Source of the DNA: Bacteroidota bacterium
GTDB taxonomy: Bacteria; Bacteroidota; Ignavibacteria; OLB7
DNA: 64,000 bases
Reading direction: 5' to 3'
NCBI GenBank assembly: GCA_018266795.1
Contig: JAFDZV010000010.1
Span: forward strand, 190,829-254,828
Below the pieces are notes generated by a model. That model was not told the DNA's origin. It saw nothing but the letters and a program-made list of their open reading frames with translations, and did not search any database. Position numbers and translations under genes: made by a program. Positions 45,835 through 54,483 of the stretch are shown in pieces (the first letter of the stretch is position 1; each line of letters opens with the position of its first letter).

Positions 45835-46599
45835 ATGATTGTTCCACCGCGTGCAGCGGCGTTTGTATTGATGGCGCTCGCAACACTGGCAGGTGCCTGC
45901 AGCGAGGATGCAATAACCCCTCCCCGGGCAGGAACGTTCTACGGCCTTATGGGCTCGATGGGAAACGGACACGCACGTCCGCTGGTGGTAATGGATGATA
46001 ATGGCAACCCAACGTCCGTGGGGGTTGCGCTCTCGGAGAACGCATTGAACGGCCTGCCCGATACGGCGACGCAGCTCGGCATCTCGCTTCCTCCCGGAAG
46101 TTTCACCACAGGATATGACCACGTGGAGATCGACTGGCATCCGCAGGGACATCCTTCCACTCCGTTCACGGCACCGCACTTCGACATCTACTTCTTCACC
46201 ATTTCCTTCGGTACCCGCGACGGAATTACCGGCACCGGAAGCGATTCCGCCAGGGCGACGATGCCGCCCTCCGCTCCGGCCATTCCACCGGGCTATGTGG
46301 CGGCTCCGCCGGTGGTTCCAAACGTCGGGATGCGCTGGGTGGATACGTCCGGACCGGAATTTCACGGCAAGCCGTTCGAACGGGCCCTGAGCTACGGCTT
46401 CTACGCCGGGTCGATGGCGTTCGCCGGGCCGATGATTACGCGCAACTATCTCCTCTCGCAGCCCAACATCAGCGCCACGATGCCGCTGCCAGCGGCGTTC
46501 CCGCAGCGTGACCGGTACTACGCCGCCAAGTACAGCATTCACTTCGATGCAGGCACGCGCGAATATGTGATCATGCTGGACGGTCTGGTACGGCGATAG
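45835..46599 (+). CDS. lipoprotein with DUF5602/TTHB210-like domain
   Basis: The protein has 254 residues from ATG 45835. The signal peptide ends in the lipobox LAGAC with Cys22. The domain has the tell-tale block YDHVEIDWHPQGHPSTPFTA followed by PHFDIYFF near residues 98-125, which I associate with TTHB210-like DUF5602 proteins. The conserved His and Asp residues suggest metal binding or an enzyme-like pocket, but no activity is established to my knowledge. It has its own sigma-70-like promoter, so it is probably not part of the dikinase operon. Confidence 0.8.
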   Translation: MIVPPRAAAFVLMALATLAGACSEDAITPPRAGTFYGLMGSMGNGHARPLVVMDDNGNPTSVGVALSENALNGLPDTATQLGISLPPGSFTTGYDHVEIDWHPQGHPSTPFTAPHFDIYFFTISFGTRDGITGTGSDSARATMPPSAPAIPPGYVAAPPVVPNVGMRWVDTSGPEFHGKPFERALSYGFYAGSMAFAGPMITRNYLLSQPNISATMPLPAAFPQRDRYYAAKYSIHFDAGTREYVIMLDGLVRR

Positions 46600-46809
46600 G
46601 CCCCCGGCAAGGGGCATTGTCCGCATGTTCGCACGCGGAACTTCGACATATTTGCAGCCGCAGCATGCCGATGCATGCGCGCAACAATCTGCCGTCGCAC
46701 GGCCAGACAATGGTACCCCCGTTCTAATTGAACCGGCACGACGAGCGAACGTCAACCGCCGCAATCACACTCCGGTGGGATTGTGGCGCACGCCATACAG
46801 GGAAGTACC

Positions 46810-47787
46810 ATGACAACTCGCACCATCTTCACGACGTTCATCGTTGCATGCCTGGCGGCCCCGATGCTGAACGCTCAGCAGAAGACAACCCTCAACGTCT
46901 CGAAGAACCGGAAGTATCTGTTCGACGTGGCAATCACCACCACCTCGTCGATGAACTATACAAGCACGATGCAGTCCGTTGCGGACCGGAGCGGCAGGCC
47001 GGTGACCACGGTTCTGGGCGCGCGCTTCGTGTTGACGCCGAGCGAGGTTCGGAGCGCCGATGTGGACTGGGCCCACGAGATTCTCTCGCCCACGTACAAC
47101 GTCACGGGCGCAGAGAACCCGTTCCAGGATGTTCCATTCGCCGGCGGCGCGCACAACTTCACCGTTGGCACCAACGGGGTGGTAACGAGCGAACCGATCT
47201 ACACCCTCCCCTGGGGGATGCTGGCCGCGACCACGCTCGAGCGGCTTGGGATCAGCGAGCGCCACTTCAACCAGTTCTTCTTTCTGCAAAGCGCCCTTGC
47301 GCAGCACAGGCGCGGCGATACATGGGAGCGCCGGCACGATGATACCGTAGCGACCGGCCTGCTTCGCATTCGCCAGCACTACACCGCGCGCTTCACACAC
47401 GAAGGCACTGTCGATACGCTGAAGACGAAGACGGTGCGCGTTCGATTCGAACTCGCAATCGACAGCATTGCAAACGACCTGGACGCACGGAACGCACCAG
47501 CCGGCAAGCGGTTCGAACCGGAGGTTCACGACTTCGTGGATGCCGGCAGCAACAGCCCGCAGGTGGAGTCCGAGACGCACGACCTTGTGCACGGGGTGAT
47601 TCGCGGCGTGGTGTACTACAGTGTACGCGATGGCATGGTTGTGGCGTTCAACTCCACGCACACGATCAGCATGCGCGAATCATCCACCAACGTCATCGGC
47701 ATCGCGGGCTCCAGGGAGAAGGGGAACGAGATGCATTCCGAAGGAGAGGGGAAGATCAGCGGCACAATCTCGATCACCCGGCGTTGA
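46810..47787 (+). CDS. secreted protein of unknown function
   Basis: The protein has 325 residues from ATG 46810 with a clear signal peptide (TIFTTFIVACLAAPMLNAQ). The mature part is beta-rich with many Thr and Ser (VAITTTSSMNYTSTMQSV, FEVTLP-like strands, ISGTISITRR at the end) and no Cys. I do not recognise the family. It may be a periplasmic or outer-membrane-associated beta-sandwich. A CATATTTG about 160 bp upstream is one base from the -7 consensus. It is followed by a long bidirectional hairpin. Confidence 0.75.
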   Translation: MTTRTIFTTFIVACLAAPMLNAQQKTTLNVSKNRKYLFDVAITTTSSMNYTSTMQSVADRSGRPVTTVLGARFVLTPSEVRSADVDWAHEILSPTYNVTGAENPFQDVPFAGGAHNFTVGTNGVVTSEPIYTLPWGMLAATTLERLGISERHFNQFFFLQSALAQHRRGDTWERRHDDTVATGLLRIRQHYTARFTHEGTVDTLKTKTVRVRFELAIDSIANDLDARNAPAGKRFEPEVHDFVDAGSNSPQVESETHDLVHGVIRGVVYYSVRDGMVVAFNSTHTISMRESSTNVIGIAGSREKGNEMHSEGEGKISGTISITRR

Positions 47788-47818
47788 ACCTGCTCGTTCG
47801 GCAACCGGACCCATTCAT

Positions 47819-47862
47819 GTGAAGAAGGCGCGCTCCATGAATACGGAGCCCGCGTTCTTCAC
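47819..47862. terminator. long imperfect hairpin between convergent genes
   Basis: GTGAAGAA (47819-47826) pairs with TTCTTCAC (47855-47862), and the inner arms pair with two mismatches around an 8-nt loop. It stands between the secreted protein and the CoA-transferase and may stop both transcripts. Confidence 0.65.
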
Positions 47863-47926
47863 GGCTGCCTGCGTCCGTTCGCGGCTCAGTTGTCGGCATC
47901 GTGCGAACACTCGGCTCCACCTGCGA

Positions 47927-48847
47927 TCAGTTCGTGTGATACGGCCCTACCAGATCCACACAGGTGTTCTCGCCGTGAAAGATCTCCCGCCATTCGTCGG
48001 CCGTGCGCTGTCGGATGCGTGCAAGGATTCGCTCCTTGACCTGAACGGCGCGCGGGCCGTCTACCAGGCCGTCATCATCACCCAGATCCTCCAACCCGGC
48101 AAGCTCGCGGAATCGTGACCAGAACTTCGGCTCCACGGCAGCCACGGCCAGATAGCCGCCATCCCTGGTGCGGTACATGTTGTAGCAGGGGAAGCGGCCG
48201 TTGTGCAGGAAGGTTGCCGGAGTCCGCTCCTGAAGAGTATCCGGATAGTAAGCTTCCTGCGCATGATCCACGGCATCCTGCAGGTAGCACCAGTTCTGAA
48301 TCGGCGCCTGCTCCCCCTTCTGCCGCATCGCCGTTGCAAGTACGGTGATGGCGATGTGATAGGAGAAGAACATGCCTGTTACCGGAAGGAACGGCGGCGC
48401 GATGATGTCATCGGTCCTGTCCAGGATATGCATCTTCAACAGATGGCTCTGCGCCATCGTATTCAGGTCGTGCGCGGAGTGGTCGTCACCCGGACGGAAC
48501 CCGAGCCGCGTGAAGCAGATGCCGGAGAATTCTTCGGCGATCTCGTGTTCCTGAAGTCCAAGCTTCGCCTCCACACGCTGCGGGAAGCTCATCACCACGG
48601 CATCGGCGGTTGCGATCTCCGCGCGGAGCGCTGCCGCGTCATCCGGTGCATTGAAATCGATCAGCCGCAGTTCCTTCGGCTGCTGGAACGCATGATAGAC
48701 GGCCTCGAACGCGGGATCCCATGACCATTTCAGGAAGGGATCGCGATGATGCACATCCTCGTACTTGATTACCTGCATTCCCTGCCTGGCGAGGAAGTAC
48801 GTTGCCAGCGGCCCGGGCAGCCGCCACGTCAGGTCGATGATCTTCAT
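47927..48847 (-). CDS. class III (CaiB/BaiF) CoA-transferase family protein
   Basis: The protein has 306 residues from ATG 48847. The N-terminal motif DLTWRLPGPLATYFLARQGMQ resembles the 'DLTRVLAGP...LADLGA' block of class III CoA-transferases and alpha-methylacyl-CoA racemases. D127 (SAHDLNTMAQS) fits the position of the catalytic Asp. GGYLAVAAVEPKFWSRF near residue 250 is the usual C-terminal block. It is shorter than typical members (360-400), lacking part of the C-terminal region. The racemase-like 'HDLN' context slightly favours an AMACR-type function, but no partner genes help. Confidence 0.85.
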   Translation of the reverse strand: MKIIDLTWRLPGPLATYFLARQGMQVIKYEDVHHRDPFLKWSWDPAFEAVYHAFQQPKELRLIDFNAPDDAAALRAEIATADAVVMSFPQRVEAKLGLQEHEIAEEFSGICFTRLGFRPGDDHSAHDLNTMAQSHLLKMHILDRTDDIIAPPFLPVTGMFFSYHIAITVLATAMRQKGEQAPIQNWCYLQDAVDHAQEAYYPDTLQERTPATFLHNGRFPCYNMYRTRDGGYLAVAAVEPKFWSRFRELAGLEDLGDDDGLVDGPRAVQVKERILARIRQRTADEWREIFHGENTCVDLVGPYHTN

Positions 48848-49052
48848 GCGGATCGAACGGTTGTGAAGGTTGTTGATGCCATGTGAGGGTTGTCGTGTCG
48901 ATATCAACGAATCGCCCCGCCGCGAATATATCCACGGCGGGGCGATACAGGTTCGGATAACGTGGGCAGCATCCTTCACGACTGGCTGCGACACCTTCTG
49001 CCGCGGGCCTGCAGCCTATCGCACACATGCGCCACGCTTCTCGAGAAGGCTC

Positions 49053-49730
49053 TCAGAAGAAGATCGACGCACCGATCTGCAGATGACGCATCGGCTTCTC
49101 GGAGCCGGATGTCGTAAAGAGATTCGTCATGTTGTAACGAGCCCCCACGTCGAGCGTGAGCACGGCGAGATCGAACTCAACTCCGGCATTCAGCGTCATG
49201 CCGACCTCCGGATCGCTCGCATCGGTATTCTCTATCTGAAGGCTCTGGAACTGGCTGCCACCGCTCACGAACGTATAGGTTCGCTTGATGTAGGTGTAGC
49301 AAAGCTGCGCACCCACATATGGCTTCAACACTGGAAGCGGAAGCGCGAACGTGGCACCCGCAGCTATCGGGATCATCGACGTTCCAACATCGAACTTGGC
49401 GCTCCCGATGGAATCACTCGGGTTCACCGTCGCCTGTGTCAACGTGATCTCCTTCGACGGGAAGTAGATGTAGCTTACATCACCGATCAGATTGATCGGC
49501 GCAAGGTCGATACGAACCCGGCCCTGGGCATAGAATCCCAGATTGCCGGAAATGTCGCCAGCGCTTATGTTCTGCTTGTTGAACAGATCGGACAGCTCGC
49601 CCTGGGCCTGGCTTACGTTGTCGCCAGCTGCGGCAAGGCCGGCACCGAATCCGAACTGCGCCTGAGCGCTGGCATAACCTGCCATGGCAACGATTGCAGC
49701 CAGGATAACGGCTTTGATGTTTCGTTTCAT
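49053..49730 (-). CDS. outer-membrane beta-barrel protein
   Basis: The protein has 225 residues from ATG 49730 (MKRNIKAVILAAIVAMAGYASAQA, a signal peptide). The mature part alternates short amphipathic strands with Gly and aromatic residues (NLGFYAQGRVRIDLAP, IAAGATFALPLPVLKPYVGAQLCY, LNAGVEFDLAVLTLDVGARY). It ends in Phe (LQIGASIFF), the BAM recognition feature. An 8-strand OmpX/OprG-like barrel is likely. Function unknown. A TTATCTTGC on the minus strand near 49788-49796 is a weak -7 candidate. Confidence 0.8.
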   Translation of the reverse strand: MKRNIKAVILAAIVAMAGYASAQAQFGFGAGLAAAGDNVSQAQGELSDLFNKQNISAGDISGNLGFYAQGRVRIDLAPINLIGDVSYIYFPSKEITLTQATVNPSDSIGSAKFDVGTSMIPIAAGATFALPLPVLKPYVGAQLCYTYIKRTYTFVSGGSQFQSLQIENTDASDPEVGMTLNAGVEFDLAVLTLDVGARYNMTNLFTTSGSEKPMRHLQIGASIFF

Positions 49731-50092
49731 TGAAGTCGTCCTGTTGAAGGAAGGCTGCGATGGACAACAACCCATCGCAATGCGATGCAAGATAACACTT
49801 CGCAATTCGCCTGCATCGCCGCTGATGCCCTCCTCTACCGCTTCCGGTTAACCCGGCACCACCTGCCGGCTCAACCGGTCCGCGTGTTCCGGACATCGGC
49901 CCTTCCAGTGAATGATAACCGATCCGTCACTCCCAACAACGTTGGACTTCGGAACTGTGTTAGTTCCCGGTTCCAACCGGCGTGGGGAGCAACGTCGTTA
50001 CAGAAGCAAACCGACGTGTCATGCCGGTAATGGTTTATCGATACGGGCGCTCCGGGCTCGAAACCAACTTCCAACGCCAACGGATTCACACC

Positions 50093-50740
50093 ATGAGATT
50101 TGCACTGATTGCCCTCGTATTGGCGCTTGTTGCCGCAAATGTCGTCCTGGCACAGCAGAAGAAGACCGAGGAGACACGAACCGAGACGCAGACGAGCGCC
50201 GATTCGACGTCAGGCCGCACGGTGAAGACCTCGAGCGTAACCACGATCTCGAAGACTGAGGATATCACGCCGTTGGAGAACACAATCTCCACCAATCCGT
50301 TTTCGTACTACATATTCTACAACATCTCCTACATGCGCGCCATCACGCCGATGATCGCCGTGGGGGGCGGTATAGATGTCCCGACTGCATATGCACCCGG
50401 CGATATGAGCGGCTTCGGTATCAACCTCGAAGGCCGGCTCTACCTCGGGAAGCATCCGTTTCATGGATTCTTCCTCAACCCCACGCTCTCCTTCCACTCG
50501 CTTACCTACACGCCGTCGAACTATGAAGGACCCACGATCGAACGCGTACATGACACCCCCTTCTCCATTGGAGCATACATGGGATGGCATTGGTATCCGT
50601 GGGACGAGCTCATGACGCAGATCGCCTTCGGCGCGGACTGGAACATCTCCAAGACCACGGACGAATCGCTCATCAGCCTTGGCAGCGACAAGACCGGCCT
50701 GGTTCCCGGCATGCGCTTCGGCCTCGGCTACGCGTGGTAG
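50093..50740 (+). CDS. outer-membrane beta-barrel protein
   Basis: The protein has 215 residues from ATG 50093 with signal peptide (RFALIALVLALVAANVVLAQQ). A Lys/Glu/Thr-rich stretch (KKTEETRTETQTSADST) precedes a barrel-like domain with strands FSYYIFYNISYMRAITPMI, GFGINLEGRLYL, FFLNPTLSFHSL. It ends in Trp (GMRFGLGYAW), suitable for BAM. It diverges from the previous barrel gene and ends at a perfect terminator hairpin. Confidence 0.8.
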   Translation: MRFALIALVLALVAANVVLAQQKKTEETRTETQTSADSTSGRTVKTSSVTTISKTEDITPLENTISTNPFSYYIFYNISYMRAITPMIAVGGGIDVPTAYAPGDMSGFGINLEGRLYLGKHPFHGFFLNPTLSFHSLTYTPSNYEGPTIERVHDTPFSIGAYMGWHWYPWDELMTQIAFGADWNISKTTDESLISLGSDKTGLVPGMRFGLGYAW

Positions 50741-50771
50741 AGAACATGCGGCGGGTTACCGCACGAAAACG

Positions 50772-50809
50772 GACAGGCCCGGCATCGCGCGATCGATGCC
50801 GGGCCTGTC
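50772..50809. terminator. perfect 16-bp bidirectional terminator
   Basis: GACAGGCCCGGCATCG (50772-50787) pairs perfectly with 50794-50809 around the 6-nt loop CGCGAT. It lies between the convergent barrel and serpin genes, 32 and 41 bp from their stops. Confidence 0.85.
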
Positions 50810-50849
50810 TCTATGTGCCACCATTCAACGGCGCATGCCGGCACCACTG

Positions 50850-52082
50850 CTACGCAGGGTTCATCACCGTTCCGAGAAAGAGGATGGCGCCCGTTGTCTG
50901 TTCGCGGATCGCCAGGATGAACGGCCTGTTCACGCGAATCGGCACCGGCATTGAGGTTGTCGAGATCCCGACAGACGTTGCCGCCGCGGCCTCCGTCCCC
51001 TCCTCGTTGATATCGATATACACCTTGTGCTGCACTTCGCTGATCGTGAGGTTGTGACGATCGTTGCCGGCCGCAATGCCGCTGAGATCCGCACGATCGG
51101 TGAACGCGATCCCCATGCCGAGCGAGGCGAGCGCATCGTTCAGCTTCCGGCCGCAGCGCAGCGTGAACTTCGGCAGTTCGATCTCATCCTCCTTCCCCGC
51201 ATCCCGAAGCGAATCCACCCACGAACTCCACTGCGCAGGTGTCAGCGAAGCGATCACGCTGTTCAGCTCCTGCGTGGAAGGCGGAAGCACAATCGTCATG
51301 CTGTACCGGCCATTGCCATACGGAAGGTCAACCACGGTAACACCGTTCAGATTTCCATAGCGGCGGCGAAACCCACCGATTCGTGACATCATGCGGCATG
51401 GAACGGCCGAGCCGTCGGCAAGCGTGAATGTTCCATCGTGGGTGAGCCCGGGATCGAACCGTGCCTTCCATCCTCCCTTGAAGTACAGCGCATCAACGAG
51501 GAACATCACCATCGAGGGATCGATAGGCGAGCTCACGATTTCCGGAATCCTCCCCTTCGTGTTCGCCGATACCCAGTTGTTGATTGTGGGCGCCGCCGTT
51601 GGCGATGAGAAGTCCAGCCCGCGCGTGTCCGCATTGAAGTATGTGGCGAGGGTCTGGCCGAATGTACTGTCCACCGAGAACTGCCGCGTGTCGAACCAGA
51701 CGGAGTTGGCGACCGTCACCTCCACTTTGGAATCGAGATGGGTCACCAGTTGCATCAGGCTCCGGTACGACGCGTTGATCTCTTCCTGGGTCAGCCCGCC
51801 GAAGCCGAGCGTTGCGCGCATCGAATCGTAGGTCTCGCCGCGCGCTCCGTTGAGCGTCATTCCAAGCGCCACGGAGATGCTCACCGGCGAGATCACCACG
51901 TTCTCCGCCGGCTGCACCCGGTGAAGCCGGGCCAGCAACATCATGCCGAAACCGTTGTCGGCTGCAACAAGCTCTCCCTCGGGCTTGGTGAGCGCCCGCG
52001 GCTGTGCTTCAGGCTGCACGGGCGCCGTTGCACATCCGGAGACAATGACTACAAGCAACGGAAGCAGACAGAAGTTCCTCAT
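50850..52082 (-). CDS. serpin (serine protease inhibitor), lipoprotein
   Basis: The protein has 410 residues from ATG 52082. The lipobox VSGC with Cys17 anchors it to a membrane. The serpin fold is complete: NVVISPVSISVALGMTLNGA near residue 60, FLVDALYFKGGWKARFD near 195, and the signature VNRPFILAIREQTTGAILFLG at the C-terminus. The reactive-centre loop has a proper hinge (EEGTEAAAAT) and the same loop length as alpha-1-antitrypsin, placing Thr at P1 and Ser at P1'. It therefore should be an inhibitory serpin. The Ala-rich hinge allows loop insertion. The target protease is unknown. Confidence 0.95.
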   Translation of the reverse strand: MRNFCLLPLLVVIVSGCATAPVQPEAQPRALTKPEGELVAADNGFGMMLLARLHRVQPAENVVISPVSISVALGMTLNGARGETYDSMRATLGFGGLTQEEINASYRSLMQLVTHLDSKVEVTVANSVWFDTRQFSVDSTFGQTLATYFNADTRGLDFSSPTAAPTINNWVSANTKGRIPEIVSSPIDPSMVMFLVDALYFKGGWKARFDPGLTHDGTFTLADGSAVPCRMMSRIGGFRRRYGNLNGVTVVDLPYGNGRYSMTIVLPPSTQELNSVIASLTPAQWSSWVDSLRDAGKEDEIELPKFTLRCGRKLNDALASLGMGIAFTDRADLSGIAAGNDRHNLTISEVQHKVYIDINEEGTEAAAATSVGISTTSMPVPIRVNRPFILAIREQTTGAILFLGTVMNPA

Positions 52083-52342
52083 GATCGTTCTCCAAAAGAT
52101 GTATCGGCACCCACCCTTCACAGCGTACAGCCCGACAACAAAAAGTACGCCGGCATCGGCAACTCATGGAATGACTGCCGTCATCCGGTATTGTAACTCC
52201 AGCGCATGCACGTTTGGTGCGCCATGGTATCTTTCGCGGGTCTCCAGCGCACAACACGGCATCACGACGGCGTGCACACAGAGCGAACGCTGCGCCAAAG
52301 TGACGTTGGCGGCCCGAACTTCACTCAACTGAGACCGCTCCG

Positions 52343-53500
52343 TTGCCCGAACCTCCAAGCAATAGTGCCGACACCGGAAGCCGCGAGCTGACGATTCTGA
52401 ACGCCATCGCTCGCGAGCTGAACCGGCCGGTTGACCTGAGCGAGTCGCTGCGAACCGCGCTCGGGCTGGTGGCGCAGCTGCTGGGCCTCCGAACCGGATG
52501 GATTTTTCTTCTGGACGAGGAGAGCGAAAGCGCCTATCTCGCGGCTTCGCAGAACCTGCCGCCGGCGCTCGTGGCATCGCCGGACTGGATGGACGGGAGC
52601 TGCTTCTGCCTGGACACCTATCGCGCAGGCGACCTGGGGGGCGCCGCGAACGTGAACGTTGTTCGCTGCAGCCGGTTGAAATGGTTCGTGGATGGCACGG
52701 ACGGGCTCCGTTTTCACGCGAGCATCCCGCTCTATGCCGTGGGAAAGAAGATCGGCGTGCTGAACGTGGCGAGCACGGACTGGCGCAAGCTCTCCGAAGC
52801 GGACCTCCGCATCCTGTATACGGTTGGCGATCTGTTGAGCATCGCCATCGAACGCTCCCGCCTCTTCGCGCGAACGGCGGAGCTGGGCGCCGCAGAGGAG
52901 CGGAATCGCCTGGCACGCGAGATCCACGATACGCTTGCGCAGGGCCTTGCCGGCATCGCGCTCAAGCTGGAGATGGCCGACGCGCTGATCGAACGCGGCA
53001 ACGATACGGAACGGATGCGCGATGCCGTGCGGCAGGCATTGGAGCTTGCACGGCACAATCTGGAGGAGGCACGCCGCTCCGTGCTGGACCTGCGCGCGGC
53101 GACGCTGGAGGGAAAGACGCTGTGCGAGGCGCTCACTCTGCTGGCGGAGCGGTGGCATGCCGACGGCAATCCCCAGGTCACGCTGGACCTGGTGGGAGCG
53201 CACCGGCCGTTGGAGCAGCGGCTGGAGATAGGCCTTTACCGAATCGCACAGGAGGCGCTTACCAACATCGCCCGGCATGCCGACGCACGGCAGGTTGTGC
53301 TTCGCCTTCATCTCACGCCGGAGTACGCGGAGATGACGATTGAGGATGACGGACGCGGCTTCGAGCCGTACCGCGCGATCAAGGGACATCATGGCCTGGT
53401 GGGAATGAACGAACGCGCACGCATGCTGAACGGCTGGCTGAACGTTCAGAGCGCGCCGGGCGAAGGAACCAGCGTGAATGTGAAGGTGCCCGCGGAGTAG
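52343..53500 (+). CDS. soluble GAF sensor histidine kinase (HisKA_3)
   Basis: The protein has 385 residues. The start is a TTG at 52343 (MPEPPSNS...); a later start is possible. A GAF-like domain covers about residues 15-175 (LLGLRTGWIFLLDEE; SIPLYAVGKKIGVLNV). The HisKA_3 motif has phospho-His H195 (RLAREIHDTLAQGLAGIALKL), and the HATPase N/G boxes follow (ALTNIARHADARQ; EDDGRGF; GLVGMNERA). There are no membrane segments, so it senses a cytoplasmic signal. Two Cys (GSCFCLDTYRAG) near residue 87 might bind a ligand or metal. The partner regulator is 105 bp downstream. Confidence 0.93.
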   Translation: MPEPPSNSADTGSRELTILNAIARELNRPVDLSESLRTALGLVAQLLGLRTGWIFLLDEESESAYLAASQNLPPALVASPDWMDGSCFCLDTYRAGDLGGAANVNVVRCSRLKWFVDGTDGLRFHASIPLYAVGKKIGVLNVASTDWRKLSEADLRILYTVGDLLSIAIERSRLFARTAELGAAEERNRLAREIHDTLAQGLAGIALKLEMADALIERGNDTERMRDAVRQALELARHNLEEARRSVLDLRAATLEGKTLCEALTLLAERWHADGNPQVTLDLVGAHRPLEQRLEIGLYRIAQEALTNIARHADARQVVLRLHLTPEYAEMTIEDDGRGFEPYRAIKGHHGLVGMNERARMLNGWLNVQSAPGEGTSVNVKVPAE

Positions 53501-53605
53501 GCCGAAACGTACTCTCGATAAAGCGGACTGCACCCACGGTTCGCGGCGCTCCCTGCACCCGAACGAACAGCCGCCTGGCGGTCCAACCAACTCAATCTCC
53601 CGATC

Positions 53606-54265
53606 ATGCCGGAAACGACCCGCACCCATATCATCAGGATTCTCGTCGCAGACGATCACCCGGTTGTGCGTGAGGGGCTTGCGGCGATCCTGGCTACGCA
53701 GCAGGACTTCGATGTGGTTGCGCAGGCCGCGAGCGGTCTGGATGCCGTTGCCATGGCGGCTGCGCTGAAGCCGGATGTTGTTCTTCTCGATCTGGAGATG
53801 CCCGGCCTGGACGGTGTTGAGGCACTGCGCCGCATTCGTGCACAGAACGCCGAGGCGTGCGTGATCATCTTCACCGTGTTCGACACGGATGAACGCATTC
53901 TGGCTGCGGTGGAGGCCGGCGCACAGGGCTATCTGCTCAAGGGCGTGCCGCGCGAGGAGATATTCAACGCCGTCCGCGTGGTCTCGGCCGGCGGCTCGCT
54001 GCTGCAGCCGGTCGTGGCCTCCAAACTGCTTCGCAGGCTGAGCGGCAAGGGGAGCAGCAGCAGCCTCGATCGCCTTACCGATCGCGAGACGGAAGTGCTC
54101 CGGCTGATAGCGCTCGGCCGGTCCAACAAGGAGATCGCCGCCGCGCTCGGGATCACCGAACGCACCGTCAAGTTCCACGTCAGCTCCATCCTCTCCAAGC
54201 TCGGCGCCGCCAATCGTACCGAAGCGGTAGCCATCGCGGCGCAGCAGGGAATCGTGACGCTGTAG
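53606..54265 (+). CDS. NarL/FixJ-family response regulator
   Basis: The protein has 219 residues. The receiver domain has D16/D17 (VADDHPVV), phospho-acceptor D62 (VVLLDLEMPG), and YLLKGVP with the conserved Lys. The LuxR helix-turn-helix is near residues 155-215 (LTDRETEVLRLIALGRSNKEI, ALGITERTVKFHVSS). It is co-oriented with and immediately downstream of the GAF kinase. Its stop is followed by the 46-bp tandem repeat array. Confidence 0.94.
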   Translation: MPETTRTHIIRILVADDHPVVREGLAAILATQQDFDVVAQAASGLDAVAMAAALKPDVVLLDLEMPGLDGVEALRRIRAQNAEACVIIFTVFDTDERILAAVEAGAQGYLLKGVPREEIFNAVRVVSAGGSLLQPVVASKLLRRLSGKGSSSSLDRLTDRETEVLRLIALGRSNKEIAAALGITERTVKFHVSSILSKLGAANRTEAVAIAAQQGIVTL

Positions 54266-54319
54266 TTCTGGGTTCTTGGTTCTTCGGTGGCAGCCTGCGG
54301 GGGCGTTGCCAAGGCCTGC

Positions 54320-54456
54320 AGCGAGGCGAAGCGGGCGTACAAGGAACCAACCACGAAGCCCTACTGCGAGGCGAAGTCGGGCGTACAAGGAACCAACCAC
54401 GAAGCCCTACTGCGAGGCGAAGTCGGGCGTACAAGGAACCAACCACGAAGCCCGGC
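54320..54456. repeat. 46-bp tandem repeat, three copies
   Basis: Three head-to-tail copies lie at 54320-54364 (45 bp, one base deleted), 54365-54410 and 54411-54456. Each contains GGCGTACAAGGAACCAACCA. The copies are nearly identical, so the array is recent. It lies between convergent genes. On the minus strand the unit contains TGGTTGGTTCCTTG, related to the GGTTCTTGGTTCTT string at 54270-54283 and the inverted repeat at 60572. There are no unique spacers, so it is not CRISPR. Confidence 0.85.
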
Positions 54457-54483
54457 AGCGAGCCGGCTGAGATGGCTTCATGG

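Noticed and set aside
48116..48348. plus-strand frame within the CoA-transferase region
   Set aside because: Antisense to the CoA-transferase with its catalytic Asp and conserved blocks; composition is Arg/Pro/Ser-rich shadow sequence.
52325..54400. 691-codon minus-strand frame
   Set aside because: Antisense to the GAF kinase and response regulator.
54320..54456. possible CRISPR
   Set aside because: The units are directly adjacent and identical throughout, without unique spacers, and no cas genes are present.
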